Part shown: positions 25,410-37,104 of the stretch, in pieces
Position numbering within the stretch: position 1 is the stretch's first letter
Layout: each line of letters begins with the position of its first letter
Assembly (NCBI GenBank): GCA_916613615.1
Contig: OU744720.1
Span: forward strand, 9,713,749 to 9,777,748
DNA: 64,000 bases
Direction: 5' to 3'
From: Steromphala cineraria
Lineage: Eukaryota > Mollusca > Gastropoda > Trochida > Trochidae
Position numbers and translations under genes: made by a program
Notes under the pieces: model-generated
Database searches by the model: none
What the model saw: the letters and a program-made list of their open reading frames with translations, nothing else
Told to the model about the DNA's origin: nothing

Positions 25410-27337
25410 GTTGACTTCTTGATGCTAGATCAAGATAAGTAAGCTTGATTAGACACGGGCTAGATATAGCGATTCCCAGGCCTACCTTTCTGATGTTGAA
25501 GAATGCAGCAGCATTTTAATTCAGAATCTATTACGACAGAGGCGTCTTGTCGACTTAAAGACTTCCATGATGGAATATATTTATGAAATTAATTTTAACA
25601 AAAGAGGCATATGTTTATAGTTGGGAAAGGTTTAACGGTATATAGATCAGTAGACTCCACATATCTAACTGAAGAATGAAGATGCTCCTGTTACATACAG
25701 AAAGCTATCTAATTATTTTTAAAAATCAGAGTTTTTAATGATGAGAGATTAAACATGTTTGGAATCATGATCGATGAAGTACAACAAACGGTGCACACAC
25801 AGTGATTTTTTAACGCCGATATTAACTTTGTATAGAAAACCTACTGTTGTAACACAGAGTACAGATATCAAAAAAATATAGATAGGAAAATAAGAATTCA
25901 ATAAATATCTAAGAAATTGCAGGGTATCAAATGTTGTGTCGTGACAGTCAGCAGTGAAGATTTGTTTTCCGAAGTAAATGATCTTTCGTTTAATTTACTT
26001 TATGTCTCAAGTGTTTGTCACCGCATTTGGATATTGCGTACCTCAAAGGAAATCGTGAAGCATATCAGTCATAAAGTTGAATCAAATGTTCTTGTTTATT
26101 TAAATAACGTGTAGGTGATTATAAGTGAAATCGGTCACCATATAGGGAGAACTATTAATGACCTAAGTGACCAATTCAATGTAAACATTGAGATTTGTTT
26201 GTTATTGCTTTGAAATAGAACCTTATAATCAAGTAACACACCCTGAACATACTTTGAAGAGAGTAAATATGTTAAAAGATGTATAAATGTTTTGTTTTGT
26301 TTTGTGATAGAAATGTAATTACCAATTAACCAGTGTACATTGTGTAGCAAATCAATCGATATACCATCATAACTTCTTATATATAGGAGATTTTTGAAAA
26401 TTGGACTGTAGTAATAATTGAAGACAGAGTTGAAAACTTTTGCCTCATCTTCATGTCAAATACCACAGAACCCTTTTCTGTTGTAATTGCTTACGTTTGC
26501 ACTATTAATTTTTTGACATACTAGAATGCCAAAATGCTTAAACAAATAAAAAAGATAGGTTTAATATATTTATCATATGCAGTTCTTGTCTCATCTTGCT
26601 GTCGGGATTTTGGATTGCATGAGGGATAAACCAAACTCGTTCATTTATTATTAAACATCCTTCTAAGTGTAGCAAGTATTGAGCCATATTTATGACATTT
26701 AAATAAAATGACTCACATAAGCTGATAGCTCATTGTTGCTCATTTCAAAATGTCAACACCACATATGTCTAAGTAATAAAACTCAAACATGAAAAGACAG
26801 CATATCTTCTTCAAAAGATCAAGCAGCTTTGAATCGAATGTGGTGAACCAAATACATTGTAAACAAAAGACATTAACACAAGCAGTGATATTTATGTGCA
26901 TATCTTTCTGATACAACAAATAGAGGCATTTAGATATGAAAGTTCCACTGCTATTACCTCATTATGTAAATACTGCTACTTCTAACTCACTTACAGACTC
27001 GTACATCTTTTGGTTTTTGCTCATTTTATCCAATTAATAGTTGCAGTTCTCCCATACAAATACTTTCTAATATATTGGAAAAAATGCCTTTATTGAATGT
27101 GATAGAAGCGAGCAAAATAAGTCCTGTGAGAAATGCTATATCAAAGACGATAATGCAAGTGCCATGTGTGATGAAGTTGAAGACGTGATATTAAAATCTG
27201 GTCATTAATATAACAAGCCTTCAGATGCGGACATTTTTGTTTCAAAACTGATTAACGACATGCCCAAAATTAGAACTGATTAATACACTATTTTGAACAT
27301 TAAACAAAAAAGTTCATATATGTATTACAAGACTTAA

Positions 27338-27659
27338 AGGTCAATAGCACGTTTTTTGAAAAAAAACTTCTGTTACTGATAATTGTATGTAGATGTATCT
27401 TTTGAAAGTGAAAAATAATTCATTACACAAACCAATCATCCATAATCAGAGAACACATAATGAGGTTTCACATAAAGTCCATTGGCTGCCATTTTTGTAG
27501 GAACACCTTTAATCCATTTTGTGTAAGAAAAAAGAATCGCATGTCTGAACTTTACTGTTTTATTTAACACTGCTTCATTTAGTTTGAATACATTGTCTTT
27601 CAATTGTAACTATTTATTTTCATTTTCCTGACATCACCTTATATTCCCTACTTTCCCTT
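27338..27659 (+). mobile_element. MITE, AGGGGCAGTAGCACG family, site 3 in B2
   Basis: Duplicate of the 19,460 copy, with TTAA at 27,334-27,337. Its right end has lost about 14 bp, including most of the acgtgcta inverted repeat (ttccctactttccct). The loss happened after the duplication. Confidence 0.7.
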
Positions 27660-28245
27660 CCACTTCACATAAGGAAGATACATCAAGTACTATACAAAAG
27701 GATACCAAATACGTATGTAAACTATCAAAACGTGTTGAGAAGATTTCAATTTTTTTTTTTTATTAATTGATTAATAGGAAAACACCTGTTTGAGTTTCGT
27801 TGAGAAAATAAAAGTTTTGCTTGTAAAAGTAGTTTACCTGAATAAGCCCAAATTATAACATAGACACATCTTTTGTAAAACACTTTATAACCTTACTACG
27901 ATACGATATTTCTATACTTGTGGAGTAGATGAAATTAGTATTCTTTTACACACAATATCTCCAAGCGAACTTGTGTCTTTCAATGTATGAAAATCTCTCA
28001 TATAAGCATATTCTTGTTAAGCCTATCAACAACAAACATATTTTTTCTTGGAACTGTATGATCTTACTTATTTGCACTGTTCCTATAACTCATCACAATA
28101 AAGACACGTATAACATTTGGCAGACAGGGTAAATTGATTTAGTTAACTAAACTCTGAACTTAAGGGACACCATCCTTTCTTCTCCTTATGTCCTTTGAAT
28201 CTAAAGTTGAGTAAATCAATTGTGAAAGGGGTCGATTAACACATG

Positions 28246-28315
28246 TTTTATCTTTGTAATCTTCGATTAATCTTGGAGGAAATAAAGACATTCATTCATT
28301 CATTCATTCATTCTT
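28246..28315 (+). mobile_element. 3' tail of a non-LTR retrotransposon ending in (ATTC)n
   Basis: About 66 bases ending aggaaataaagac followed by five to six ATTC units. The AATAAA and tetranucleotide tail are typical of CR1/L2-type LINE ends. In copy B1, the same position instead holds 543 bp of unit sequence (20,383-20,925), also present in unit D at 57,010. So the tail replaced host DNA and was not simply added. No target duplication is seen. It is a severely 5'-truncated insertion; the parental family is not identified. Confidence 0.75.
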
Positions 28316-31300
28316 AAACTTCAGATGATATAGGACTCCTTAAAACTGAAGACAAACAATTGCAATGCGAGTCTATATGAGAAGCAATAGATAAGAAAAC
28401 TAATATCGTTTCCAGGTTGTATCCCAATTTGTTACTGTTAACAACACACCTTAATAAAGGAGTAAGCAGATGCTGCAAAAGGTTGTAAATTACCCAATAA
28501 AGAAGTTGCTATCAAGAAAATCTTTCTGTTCCAATATTTTACATATAGCCATTTGCATTTGAACTGGGGTTTCTCTATATTTCTAATTACAATCCATAAT
28601 GGTTGAGAAACCAATCACTCATTCCTATATTTCACGATATTATAGCATATCGGAAAAATATAACATAACATGACAGCCGTGATCCTTCATGAAGTGCATT
28701 TTAACGTTTTAACACAGGTGTCTTGGTACAGGTGTCTTTTTTAACATGATCGTTGACAAATAAATATTCCAATCATATATAAACGTATTACAGATACTTT
28801 TGTGACTGTTTAAGTACGAAGAATAGTTAATATTGCCTTGCAGTGTCCCTCAATATCACATTCTGACATTTGGCTATAAAACATGATAGGAAAAGTTGAT
28901 GATGGTTGAAGTGCATGACCCAGCATTCTTTAGAACATGTAACATGGGTGCAATACTTAAATTAGTTTTATTAAGTTACGTGCATGAGTGACTTTCAATG
29001 TTTATTTGTTCATGACATGTGTCATAAATTATCAGCAACAAAAGAGATAACTAGCTGAAATTTGCTTCTTATCAGAATTGGGCAATGAAGGCAACAGGAT
29101 ATAAACGAAATGTTGATCAACATGGAACATGTGTTGTAGTGCAAGTGATGAGACTTTTATCTGCATAATTGATTTAAGGAGGTTAAACGATAAACCTATG
29201 ATCTAATGACGGTCCTTGGATTTCGTGTTGTAATTAAAGATGATTAAGTGCGTTCCCGAATCATCCGTTAACGTTGAATCACCTTGCGTAACACGACTTA
29301 ACCTTTACATTTTCTTCAGTAGCATCATCGAGGGCGTCTTAATACAATTGAGAGGGATTTTATGAAAATAAATGCAAATTTCCTTCTTGTACAGTGTATA
29401 TTAAACATAACCTATATCTCAACTCATCCAAGTTAGTTCCACACGGTGTTATTCTAATATTTTAATTTTCCCACTTATTTATCAAAGTTAAAAAGGAAAG
29501 CTTGAAGCTTACCCGTATCGGATCAACTTTTCCTGCCTAGACATCGTTGAGATTAAAATCTCCTCTGGTTATCTTAGTTCGGCATGTGACGGACTCTGCT
29601 CATGCTGCCGATAACATTTAATTATTTTATGTATGATGAGAAGAGGGAATTGAGAGCAAGAAGGCAGTGTGGTTTCACAATAAACGAAGATATATTTAGT
29701 TCTTACAAGGTATTTCTTTTGGCTCATTGAAAAAAACCAAATGATCTCTTATTAATGGGAATATCAATGTTTTCAACAAAGAAATTTCGGCTTTATTTCG
29801 GTCACTTATATGTTAATGTTATAGCATGTTCTATCTCATAAATTAAATGATGGACATAATTTATATTTATATTTTATAGTTTATGTAATAATAACAATAG
29901 TTTAAGGTCAAAGACTTTCATACATTTCGCTTTTACTTTACATTAGGTATTCTATCATTATCTGTCATTATTGACAGAACATCTTAGAATCTTAATGAAT
30001 ATACATCGATCAAGTTGCTCAATACAACCTGTCCATTGCTATCATGTGGGACCATCAACAAGTTATTTCTTTTGTACACTTTTTACAGGAAAAAAAATCT
30101 TGGGGTCGTATTGAACTCCAACAAATGAATGTAAAATGCACTGCATAATAATAATAATAACAATTTGATTTAACGATCACCATAACAATCCTTTCCCCAA
30201 ACTGAACTGATAAAACCAATCAGGGTTTTGATTCAGATATTGGGTGCAGTATGGTTATCAAAGGATTTATTCTAGGAAAATGGTGTCATATCAGACATAT
30301 GTGGTTTAATCTAGTTTCACAATCAACTAGTCAAATATCAACATTTTTCTTCATAACTGTGTATATCTGTGTGATGTACTTGCATGAACGTTCACAGAAT
30401 CTACTCACTAATTGACAATACTAATTCAATTGATAGCAAGGAAAGGTGGTTAATACTGTATGTTGAAATTTTACAGAAAATGTGAGATATCAATGGCTGT
30501 GGCAATCACAGTAAGACATGATCTTAACACTCAATAGGATCTAATCTTGATTTGATGACTACACTATTTTGTCAATTAGAGACCCCCAGACAATATAATT
30601 TGCCCCACTCATCCAACTCGGCTTATTTCTAATCTTATCAAATCCGTTCAGGCACTCTATATCCTTGCTGATTGTCATGTAGGGAGCATAACAAGTATAC
30701 AGTTGATGATGACAATAGACCAGCAGCACAGGAAGTATCTAACTGTATAGATAACAGGAACTTTTAAAGATTTCCGACTGACTGGTTAATTTCAAAACTT
30801 ATTTATTCACTCATTCAACATTAAACACTTACAAATAATATTACACTTGGGTGAATTGTTTGTTTTAAGCCTCTTAGGATGGAATGTTCATCAGATTCAA
30901 TTCAATTCACAGTTGAAAGCAGCATGCATGATGTCATGTGTCTGTCTGTATTGTCTTTGCTTTGAGCTAAGATTAACAAAACGTAAAGTTTAAACTATTA
31001 CTTGTTTGTTTAAACATTTCCATTGGGTGGACATTATTTATTATAACAGCTTAGGTTTACCATTCCATTTACCATGTGTAACTACATTGATAACAATACC
31101 TGGACGTGAATAATGCTATATGTGGTAGATTAATTTTGATATTGTCAGTCCATATATTGTAAAGTGAAATTATGATAACTCTCTCACCGGGACCCAGTTG
31201 CATATGATAAGCAACATACTACATTGGACGAAAAACATCAACACTCATATCGTCAAACATGAGGAAGTTGTCGGTTTTTTAAGTCTTCAGTTTCTTAAAA

Positions 31301-32022
31301 TGGAATCTTTCATGTTGAACATAATGGAACTACTCACTTTAAGACAAAAAATCATCTTCATTTTGTATTGCAAACATACAGAAATATAAGTACAGTAAAA
31401 TGACATATGTACATATCTGGACAAAAGGTAAGCAATGGCATATTTTGTTTTGACAAATTTAGACTTATCTAGTTTCATATCAAAAAGCTTTACAAGCATG
31501 TATATCGTTAAAAACTGTGTTGTTTGATCTTTTTCAGCTGTAGAAATGTTATTCAGCACATAAAAACATAAGTTCCTTCATAGAAAATATAACTTCGTTT
31601 TCTTTAGACTAGGACACATCTGGGAACAAAACCGATATCATCAATCTATAGCTTTATATCTACTTTATTCTTGATAAAGTACATCGCAGCTGTGGTATAA
31701 AGATTAACCCACGTTGATCTAAATACCACCTTTATGAAGAGGGACTTTTTAGTTTTCAATAATTAATTCAATCTAAGCAAAATGAGCTTCAAAAGGAACC
31801 ACAGACAGCAATTAATGTTTGGTCTCTAAGTTGAAAACCCATTTCATTACTGGAAAATAATCGTAAACGGATCGAAAACAAAAATGGTAGCACAATCTCA
31901 AGTATGATTCTCTCTTTTCTAGACAAGATACCAGAAGAGATGATTATTGACATATATCATCAATGCACAAATGAATTGATGGATATGTTTTAGCTATCAT
32001 GTTTTTTTCGAGCAACAGTTTG

Positions 32023-32033
32023 AATTTGAACTT
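32023..32033 (+). repeat. Left target-site duplication of the LINE
   Basis: AATTTGAACTT here is repeated exactly at 34,585-34,595, bounding the LINE insertion. Confidence 0.88.
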
Positions 32034-34584
32034 TGATCAATACCTATATCCCTAATAAAGAAGTTGTTATAAGACCACGAGATGGCATATGGATGAATGG
32101 ATTTCTGCGTTCGCTAATGAGGACAAGAAACCGCTTACATAAACTTGCTAAACGAAGAAAGAATAGCCTTTATTGGGACCGGTTTAAAGCTGCTAGAAAT
32201 AAAGTCATATCTGAAGTAAGAAAAGCTAAGCGCGCATACGACTTGAAATTTGATACTTTTATTAACACTGAGCGGGGATCAAAGTCATGGTGGCGTTTAG
32301 TCAAAAAGTATATTCAGAATAACAGTAGCTCGGGTAAATCATTCCCTCCAATCACTCATAATGATATCGTTCTTGATGGTCCTGACGATATTGCAGACGC
32401 TTTTAACGAATATTTCACAGATCAAGCTCAAGTTAATGAACCTAATATCGAACCTACTCCTCCCACTTCCAGTGATAACAAACTAGATATCTTATCTCTT
32501 ACAGACAGCGAAGTCCTTGATATTCTACTTTCGCTTGATACAAAGAAGGCCAAGGGTCCGGACAACTTAAGTAATAAATTATTAAAGGTATTGGCGCGTG
32601 CACTGTATGGCCCTGTTACTAAGTTATTTAATATATCTCTTAAAACTTCCCGATTTCCCAATATTTGGAAATTCTCTGCGGTCATCCCGATACACAAGAA
32701 AGGTACTGTCCATGTTTACAACAATTATAGACCAGTTGCTTTAACGTCGTGTTTGGCTAAAGTACTCGAGAAGTGTATATTTAAGCACGTGTACAACTTT
32801 TGCGTCGACAATGATATCATATCCGTACATCAATCGGGATTTAAGCCAGGTGACTCGACTGTATATCAGTTAACTGATCTTTATCATGTACTATCAAAGG
32901 CATTAGATGAAGGTAAAGAAATCAGAGCTGTTTTCTGTGATATCAGCAAGGCTTTCGATCGTGTTTGGCATAAGGGGCTATTAGCAAAATTGGAATCTAT
33001 AGGGATAACTGGAAATTTGCTTGATTGGTTTAAATCATTATTTACACGATAGAAAACAATCAGTTGTTATCAATGGGCGTAAGTCAAGTTCAAAATCTGT
33101 ATTAGCCGGCGTGCCTCAAGGTTCAGTTCTTGGGCCTCTCTTATTTCTCATATACATTAATGACTTAACAAACGGAATTGTAAGCAATGTGAAACTTTTC
33201 GCAGACGACACTTCTCTTTATTTAGTTATTGAGAACCTAATCCAGACACAAACTCTTCTCAACAGTGACCTTGAACTTATTTCCGACTGGGCAAGCAAAT
33301 GGCAGGTTAAATTCAGCCCTGAAAAGACAGAAGCTATGCTATTTTCATATAAGACCAACGCAAGTCCCAAATTACAACTTAAACTCAACAATTCGATAAT
33401 TCCTGAAGTTGAAGAACATAAACATCTCGGTTTAATTTTACAGGATGATGGAAAATGGCATAAACATATTGAATATATACTACGAAAAGCAAGCCCACTA
33501 ATAAATTGTTTGAGAAGTTTGAAATATAGATTGAATAGAATATCACTTGAAACTATGTACAGATCTTTTATAATGCCAATCTTTGATTACTGTGACACGA
33601 TTTGGGACAATTGTACAAAGGATCAGGCTCTAATGTTAGAGAAATTACACCTAGATGCTCTAAGGACTATATCGGGTGCGGTAAGAGGTACCAGTCATGA
33701 AAAGCTTTACTTGGAAACCGGATATAGCCCCCTGATTGAAAGGCGACAGCACCACAAACTTTGCATGTTCTATAAAATGTTTAATGGATTAACCCCACAA
33801 TATCTTTCGATATTGGTACCCCCAAACGTTTCTAATTTGAGTAGATACAACTTGAGAAATTCTAATGATCTCCAAAATAATACAGGCCGCACATCTCTCT
33901 TTAATAACTCTTTTCTTCCCTTTACCGTGAGAGCATGGAATTTGTTAGATTCAGACATAAAAAATGTTGAATCGCTATCTCAATTTAAGAAGCTCACTTC
34001 TGGTGATAGGATGTTGTCTCTAAAATTCAAAAAGTATGTATCATTTGGTCTTAGGCGCTGCCAAATTCTTCTCTGCCGCTTGCGCATTGGCTGCAGTGAC
34101 TTAAACTCTCATTTATTTGATAGATGTTTATCTGACAACCGTGCCTGTTCCTGTGGCAATATTCGAGAGGATCCATTCCACTATTTTCTTCAATGTCCTC
34201 TATATGATAGATTTAGAATGACCAAGTTCTTCTTCCAAAACAATGTCACTTTAAATGTTATCTTAAACGGCGACGAATCATTGTCCTGGCCAGATAATGA
34301 ACTGTTGGTAACATCTGTTCACATGTTTATAACTGAATCTTACCGCTTTTCTTAAACGACATACCATACTGTAGTTGTAATGTTGACTCACTGTACCATT
34401 TGTAGGCGTGAAACGAATTATATTTCCATGTATGACATCAAAATATATGTAACAATTTTGTTTTAAGGAGAAGCATTTATATAGGCTTTATTAGCCTGTT
34501 TGCTAATCCCTTTTCCATATAGATTATACTTTTTGTTTTGTATCACATTAACATGTCTTATGGAAATAAAATATTGTTTAAATC
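32034..34584 (+). mobile_element. 5'-truncated non-LTR retrotransposon (LINE), 2.55 kb
   Basis: It is bounded by an 11-bp target duplication (AATTTGAACTT at 32,023-32,033 and 34,585-34,595). Units A, C and D show the uninterrupted site (for example 44,485-44,530). The 5' end is truncated inside the coding region, so the endonuclease is missing. The reverse transcriptase and C-terminal region are present. About 230 bp of 3' UTR follow, ending ttatggaaataaaatattg, with AATAAA just before the end. The gene content and palm motifs place it in the Jockey/CR1/L2 group of apurinic-endonuclease-type LINEs. The exact clade cannot be set without a tree. It inserted before the 7.9-kb duplication, because both copies carry it. 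Confidence 0.92.
32036..34355 (+). pseudogene. LINE reverse transcriptase, 5'-truncated and frameshifted
   Basis: In life this ORF2-type protein nicks target DNA and reverse-transcribes its own RNA at the nick. Here two overlapping frames (to 33,052, and 33,021-34,355) together give one continuous homologous protein of about 770 residues. In the first frame: KGPDN near residue 174, IPIHKKG near 218, NNYRPV near 230, GFKPGDST near 269, and FCDISKAFDRVWH near 301 with the first catalytic Asp. In the second: GVPQGSVLGPLLF near 30 and FADDTSLY near 60 with the catalytic Asp pair. A Cys/His cluster (CSCGN...H...C) lies near the C terminus. One extra base around 33,031-33,040 (tcattatttacac) breaks the frame between the motif A and B regions. 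The N-terminal endonuclease and native start are absent. Non-functional. Confidence 0.92.
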
Positions 34585-34595
34585 AATTTGAACTT
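34585..34595 (+). repeat. Right target-site duplication of the LINE
   Basis: Second copy of AATTTGAACTT. Unit sequence resumes after it with the gcagtgacaaatac landmark. Confidence 0.88.
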
Positions 34596-36774
34596 ATAAT
34601 TTTGTTCTTTGTTACATTTGGCAGTGACAAATACACTCCGCAGTCGATTTTATGACAGAAACAAAATGTAACTTAGACAGTCTTTGACTCAGTTGTGACC
34701 CATTCCATTGAAACCTTTCTGATAAAACATGACCACGTACGTCCCCCTTGATCATATATTGGTATCTGCAATACAAAACTGTCAGAGCTTTTCTTATGAC
34801 TTGTTTGTTCTTTTACAGACGTATATTTATCTTAATATGAATAGCTGATATTCAAAGATTATATTATTTCTTCCAAATGTTATTCAGTTCCATTACTATT
34901 GTCTTTGTATTTCTGTAAGCGTATAAGCACTCTCTTTCCCCACAGAGTTAATTAAAGCAGTTGAACCCTAGACATGACTTGAATAAATGTTACCTCTATG
35001 GAAAGGGAATAAAACAAATCAAACCATTCAAGGCATGTGCTTGTTCATTGCTTTGCTCGTTGCTGCAAGATATAAAGCAGCGGTCGAGGAGTACAATTTA
35101 AGTTGAATATCAAAGAAATGTCAGGAAACTGAACGTTCAAGCATATTTTTAGGATAATTATTTCTGTAATTATTAATCTTCAAACAAGCCATACAAACAC
35201 GTTTCGAGTTGATTTTGAATTCATGATAGACTGAAGCACTGGATAATTGGTATGTTGATTGACTATACCGAAAAGAAAAAAAGGAACTATGCGGATGACA
35301 TACATTTAATTGATTCATAAAAAGGAGCAAGGAATAAATTAGTTTGACTTTGACTAACCAGATGTTTCACAGATTTTTAATATACACAAAGAACTTAATT
35401 AAGCAACCCCACTTTTTCAAACACTGCTGAGGAAAAAAAGACAAATCTTCAGGCAAACAATAAGGATTATTTTAATAGAACGATCATCTAACAGTGTGGA
35501 AATGAAAACTCCCTTTGATTTAAGAATCATTGTCGCTGAACTTGCAGCCAAACACCACCAAACAGCAAAAGAATTTATCTTCAGGCCCTTAGGCATTTTC
35601 AAGAATAAGGTCATCCCTTTACTTGGTGATCTTATTCTATTATTTCTCATCTTTGCATGCAAACTTGCATATATTTGTGGCTTTTCTGCAAAACATTCAT
35701 ACGCCTCTTTATCAAGCAATCATGAAGACACTATCATCCTAATAATAAAGGACTATAACTCCGACTTACTATATTATTTGCACAATATGGGCTTTTTGAA
35801 ATTACCTGGCATACCAGCTCGCTTCTAGTCCTACACATGCATATTAACTGAACTAACCTCGTCAGTCATGTAATGCTAACGATATAATGCATTATCTGCA
35901 TTTACAAGTATGAATAAACAACTGAAACTCCATTCGAGTAGAACTTATTTTCTTCTATTTATTTTGATATTCTTGTTTCGAACTTTGTTTAGTTTGGTTT
36001 AAATTTCTTTTGCTGAAATTTGTTTTTAATAGCTTTGTTTTTTGCAATAAACTTTTGTCGTGTTGAAATCATATTTTGATACATTGACTACTCATGTATC
36101 TACCGTCGAAATATTCAGATATTCAAATCTGTCCATATTAATATTTTTGACGTACTGACCAGTCAGCAATTTGGAACGAAATGAGGATTAACAGTATCAA
36201 TCAATGCTTATGTTCAATCCCTGGATTCCAAAGAAATGCACAAGAAATATATGCCATTTAGTTTAACAAATGTAACAATATAATTTTACAATTTCACAAT
36301 TTCTAAACCATATTGATATTTCATGTGGAATTGTTTGTTTTCTCACATAAAATAGTTGAACATATAAGAACATGAATTTGAATTTTTGAGAAAGTCGTTG
36401 TTTATTTCAAATACAAACAATGTCATTCCTTCTTTTGGACATATTTTTATTTGAAATGAATTTGAGAGTTCTAAAATACTGTGCTTTTAATAACCATATT
36501 TTGCGCAGTGTTCAACTTTTCCCCAGAAATTTCGTTATATATACATTCTATGCTGAATGTAAATAGACTCTAAAATAAGTTTGCAAAAAGCTTGGATATG
36601 TGAAACATATTTGATAACATATTCCTTCAAGAACAATAACATCGTCAGAAATTATTTTATCTCAAGTTTAGTCACTAAGTCAGCAACTACTTAAATGTCA
36701 AACTTCCAGCAACTATTCCAATTTGATATAACCTAATTAAGAAACAGAAACGATTGCATACATATATGGAGGGA
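34596..36774. other. Unit B body after the LINE, no recognised gene
   Basis: Homologous to 3,600-4,245 plus 8,912-10,205 of unit A and to 59,350-61,300 of unit D, with B-specific blocks at about 35,010-35,330 and 35,645-35,925. A 110-codon frame beginning with GTG at 35,496 crosses from a B-specific block into sequence shared with the other units. It has no recognised domain and is not called as a gene. Confidence 0.5.
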
Positions 36775-37023
36775 TTTGATGAACTTCCAAGGCACCAAAG
36801 GCGTTGTTATATTTGTAGTGATAACGTTGTAGAAAATGAGTTTAATTTTCTATTCGAATGTAAAGTCTATCATGATTTGCGCTGCAAATATTTCAAGGCA
36901 CTTCCAAATCACATTGATCAACATTACTTTTTAAATATTCTACAATGTACTAATTATTCTGTAACAACAAGCTGTTCTAATTATATAAAAGAAGCACTGT
37001 CACTCCGAACTCTGTACACCTGA
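36775..37023 (+). pseudogene. C-terminal end of a LINE ORF2 protein
   Basis: About 80 codons, open to a stop at 37,021-37,023. The segment RRCYICSDNVVENEFNFLF followed by EC and a YHDLR stretch is the Cys-rich C-terminal module found downstream of the reverse transcriptase in Jockey/CR1-type LINEs. It corresponds to the CSCGN...FHYFLQCPLY stretch of the 32,034 element but is clearly a different family. The apparent ATG at 36,754 is unit sequence upstream of the insertion and is not a real start. Only the last part of the protein remains, with no catalytic motif. Confidence 0.8.
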
Positions 37024-37097
37024 CTGACAATTGCTGTTTATTTTGTATTGTACGTGGGCCTTAGGCCTTTTTGCGAAATAAACTTGATTGATTGAAG
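36775..37097 (+). mobile_element. 5'-truncated LINE remnant with (ATTG)n tail
   Basis: It begins abruptly after the unit sequence cattgcatacatatatggaggg and ends gcgaaataaacttgattgattg, a typical LINE 3' end with AATAAA and a short tetranucleotide tail. The left flank matches unit A at 10,205 and the right flank matches the unit C/D start near 52,407. So the remnant sits exactly at a junction lacking about 5.7 kb or more of the unit. No target duplication is visible. Confidence 0.82.
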
Positions 37098-37104
37098 GAA
37101 CAAA

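Larger units (their letters stand above)
25420..32654 (+). repeat. Recent internal tandem duplication, copy B2
   Basis: Second copy of 17,541-25,409, continuing into the intact remainder of the LINE at 32,655. It is shorter than B1 because about 543 bp are replaced by a ~66-bp LINE tail at 28,246-28,312, and about 149 bp are missing at about 30,492. The high identity (few substitutions per several hundred bases) makes this the youngest large event in the window. Confidence 0.93.
15945..37100 (+). repeat. Unit B of the tandem array, enlarged by an internal duplication
   Basis: It starts at the ctagcctgccaaattt landmark that recurs near 37,150 and 52,456. It is long (about 21 kb) because 17,541-25,409 is repeated at 25,420-32,654 and a LINE is inserted at 32,034-34,584. 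After the LINE, the unit resumes at 34,596 with the gcagtgacaaatac landmark, shared with 3,620, 44,530 and 59,365. It ends prematurely. Sequence equivalent to about 10,210-15,940 of unit A is absent and replaced by a LINE 3' fragment (36,775-37,097). Two blocks appear specific to B, about 35,010-35,330 and 35,645-35,925, when compared with units A and D. Confidence 0.85.

Noticed and set aside
28290..28315. CRISPR-like or satellite array at the ATTC repeats
   Set aside because: It is a simple tetranucleotide tail of five to six units next to AATAAA, typical of a LINE 3' end. There are no spacers.
35496..35828. 110-codon frame in unit B
   Set aside because: It begins with GTG and spans the boundary between a B-specific block and array sequence shared with A and D. 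No homologous protein is recognised, so it is probably a chance frame.
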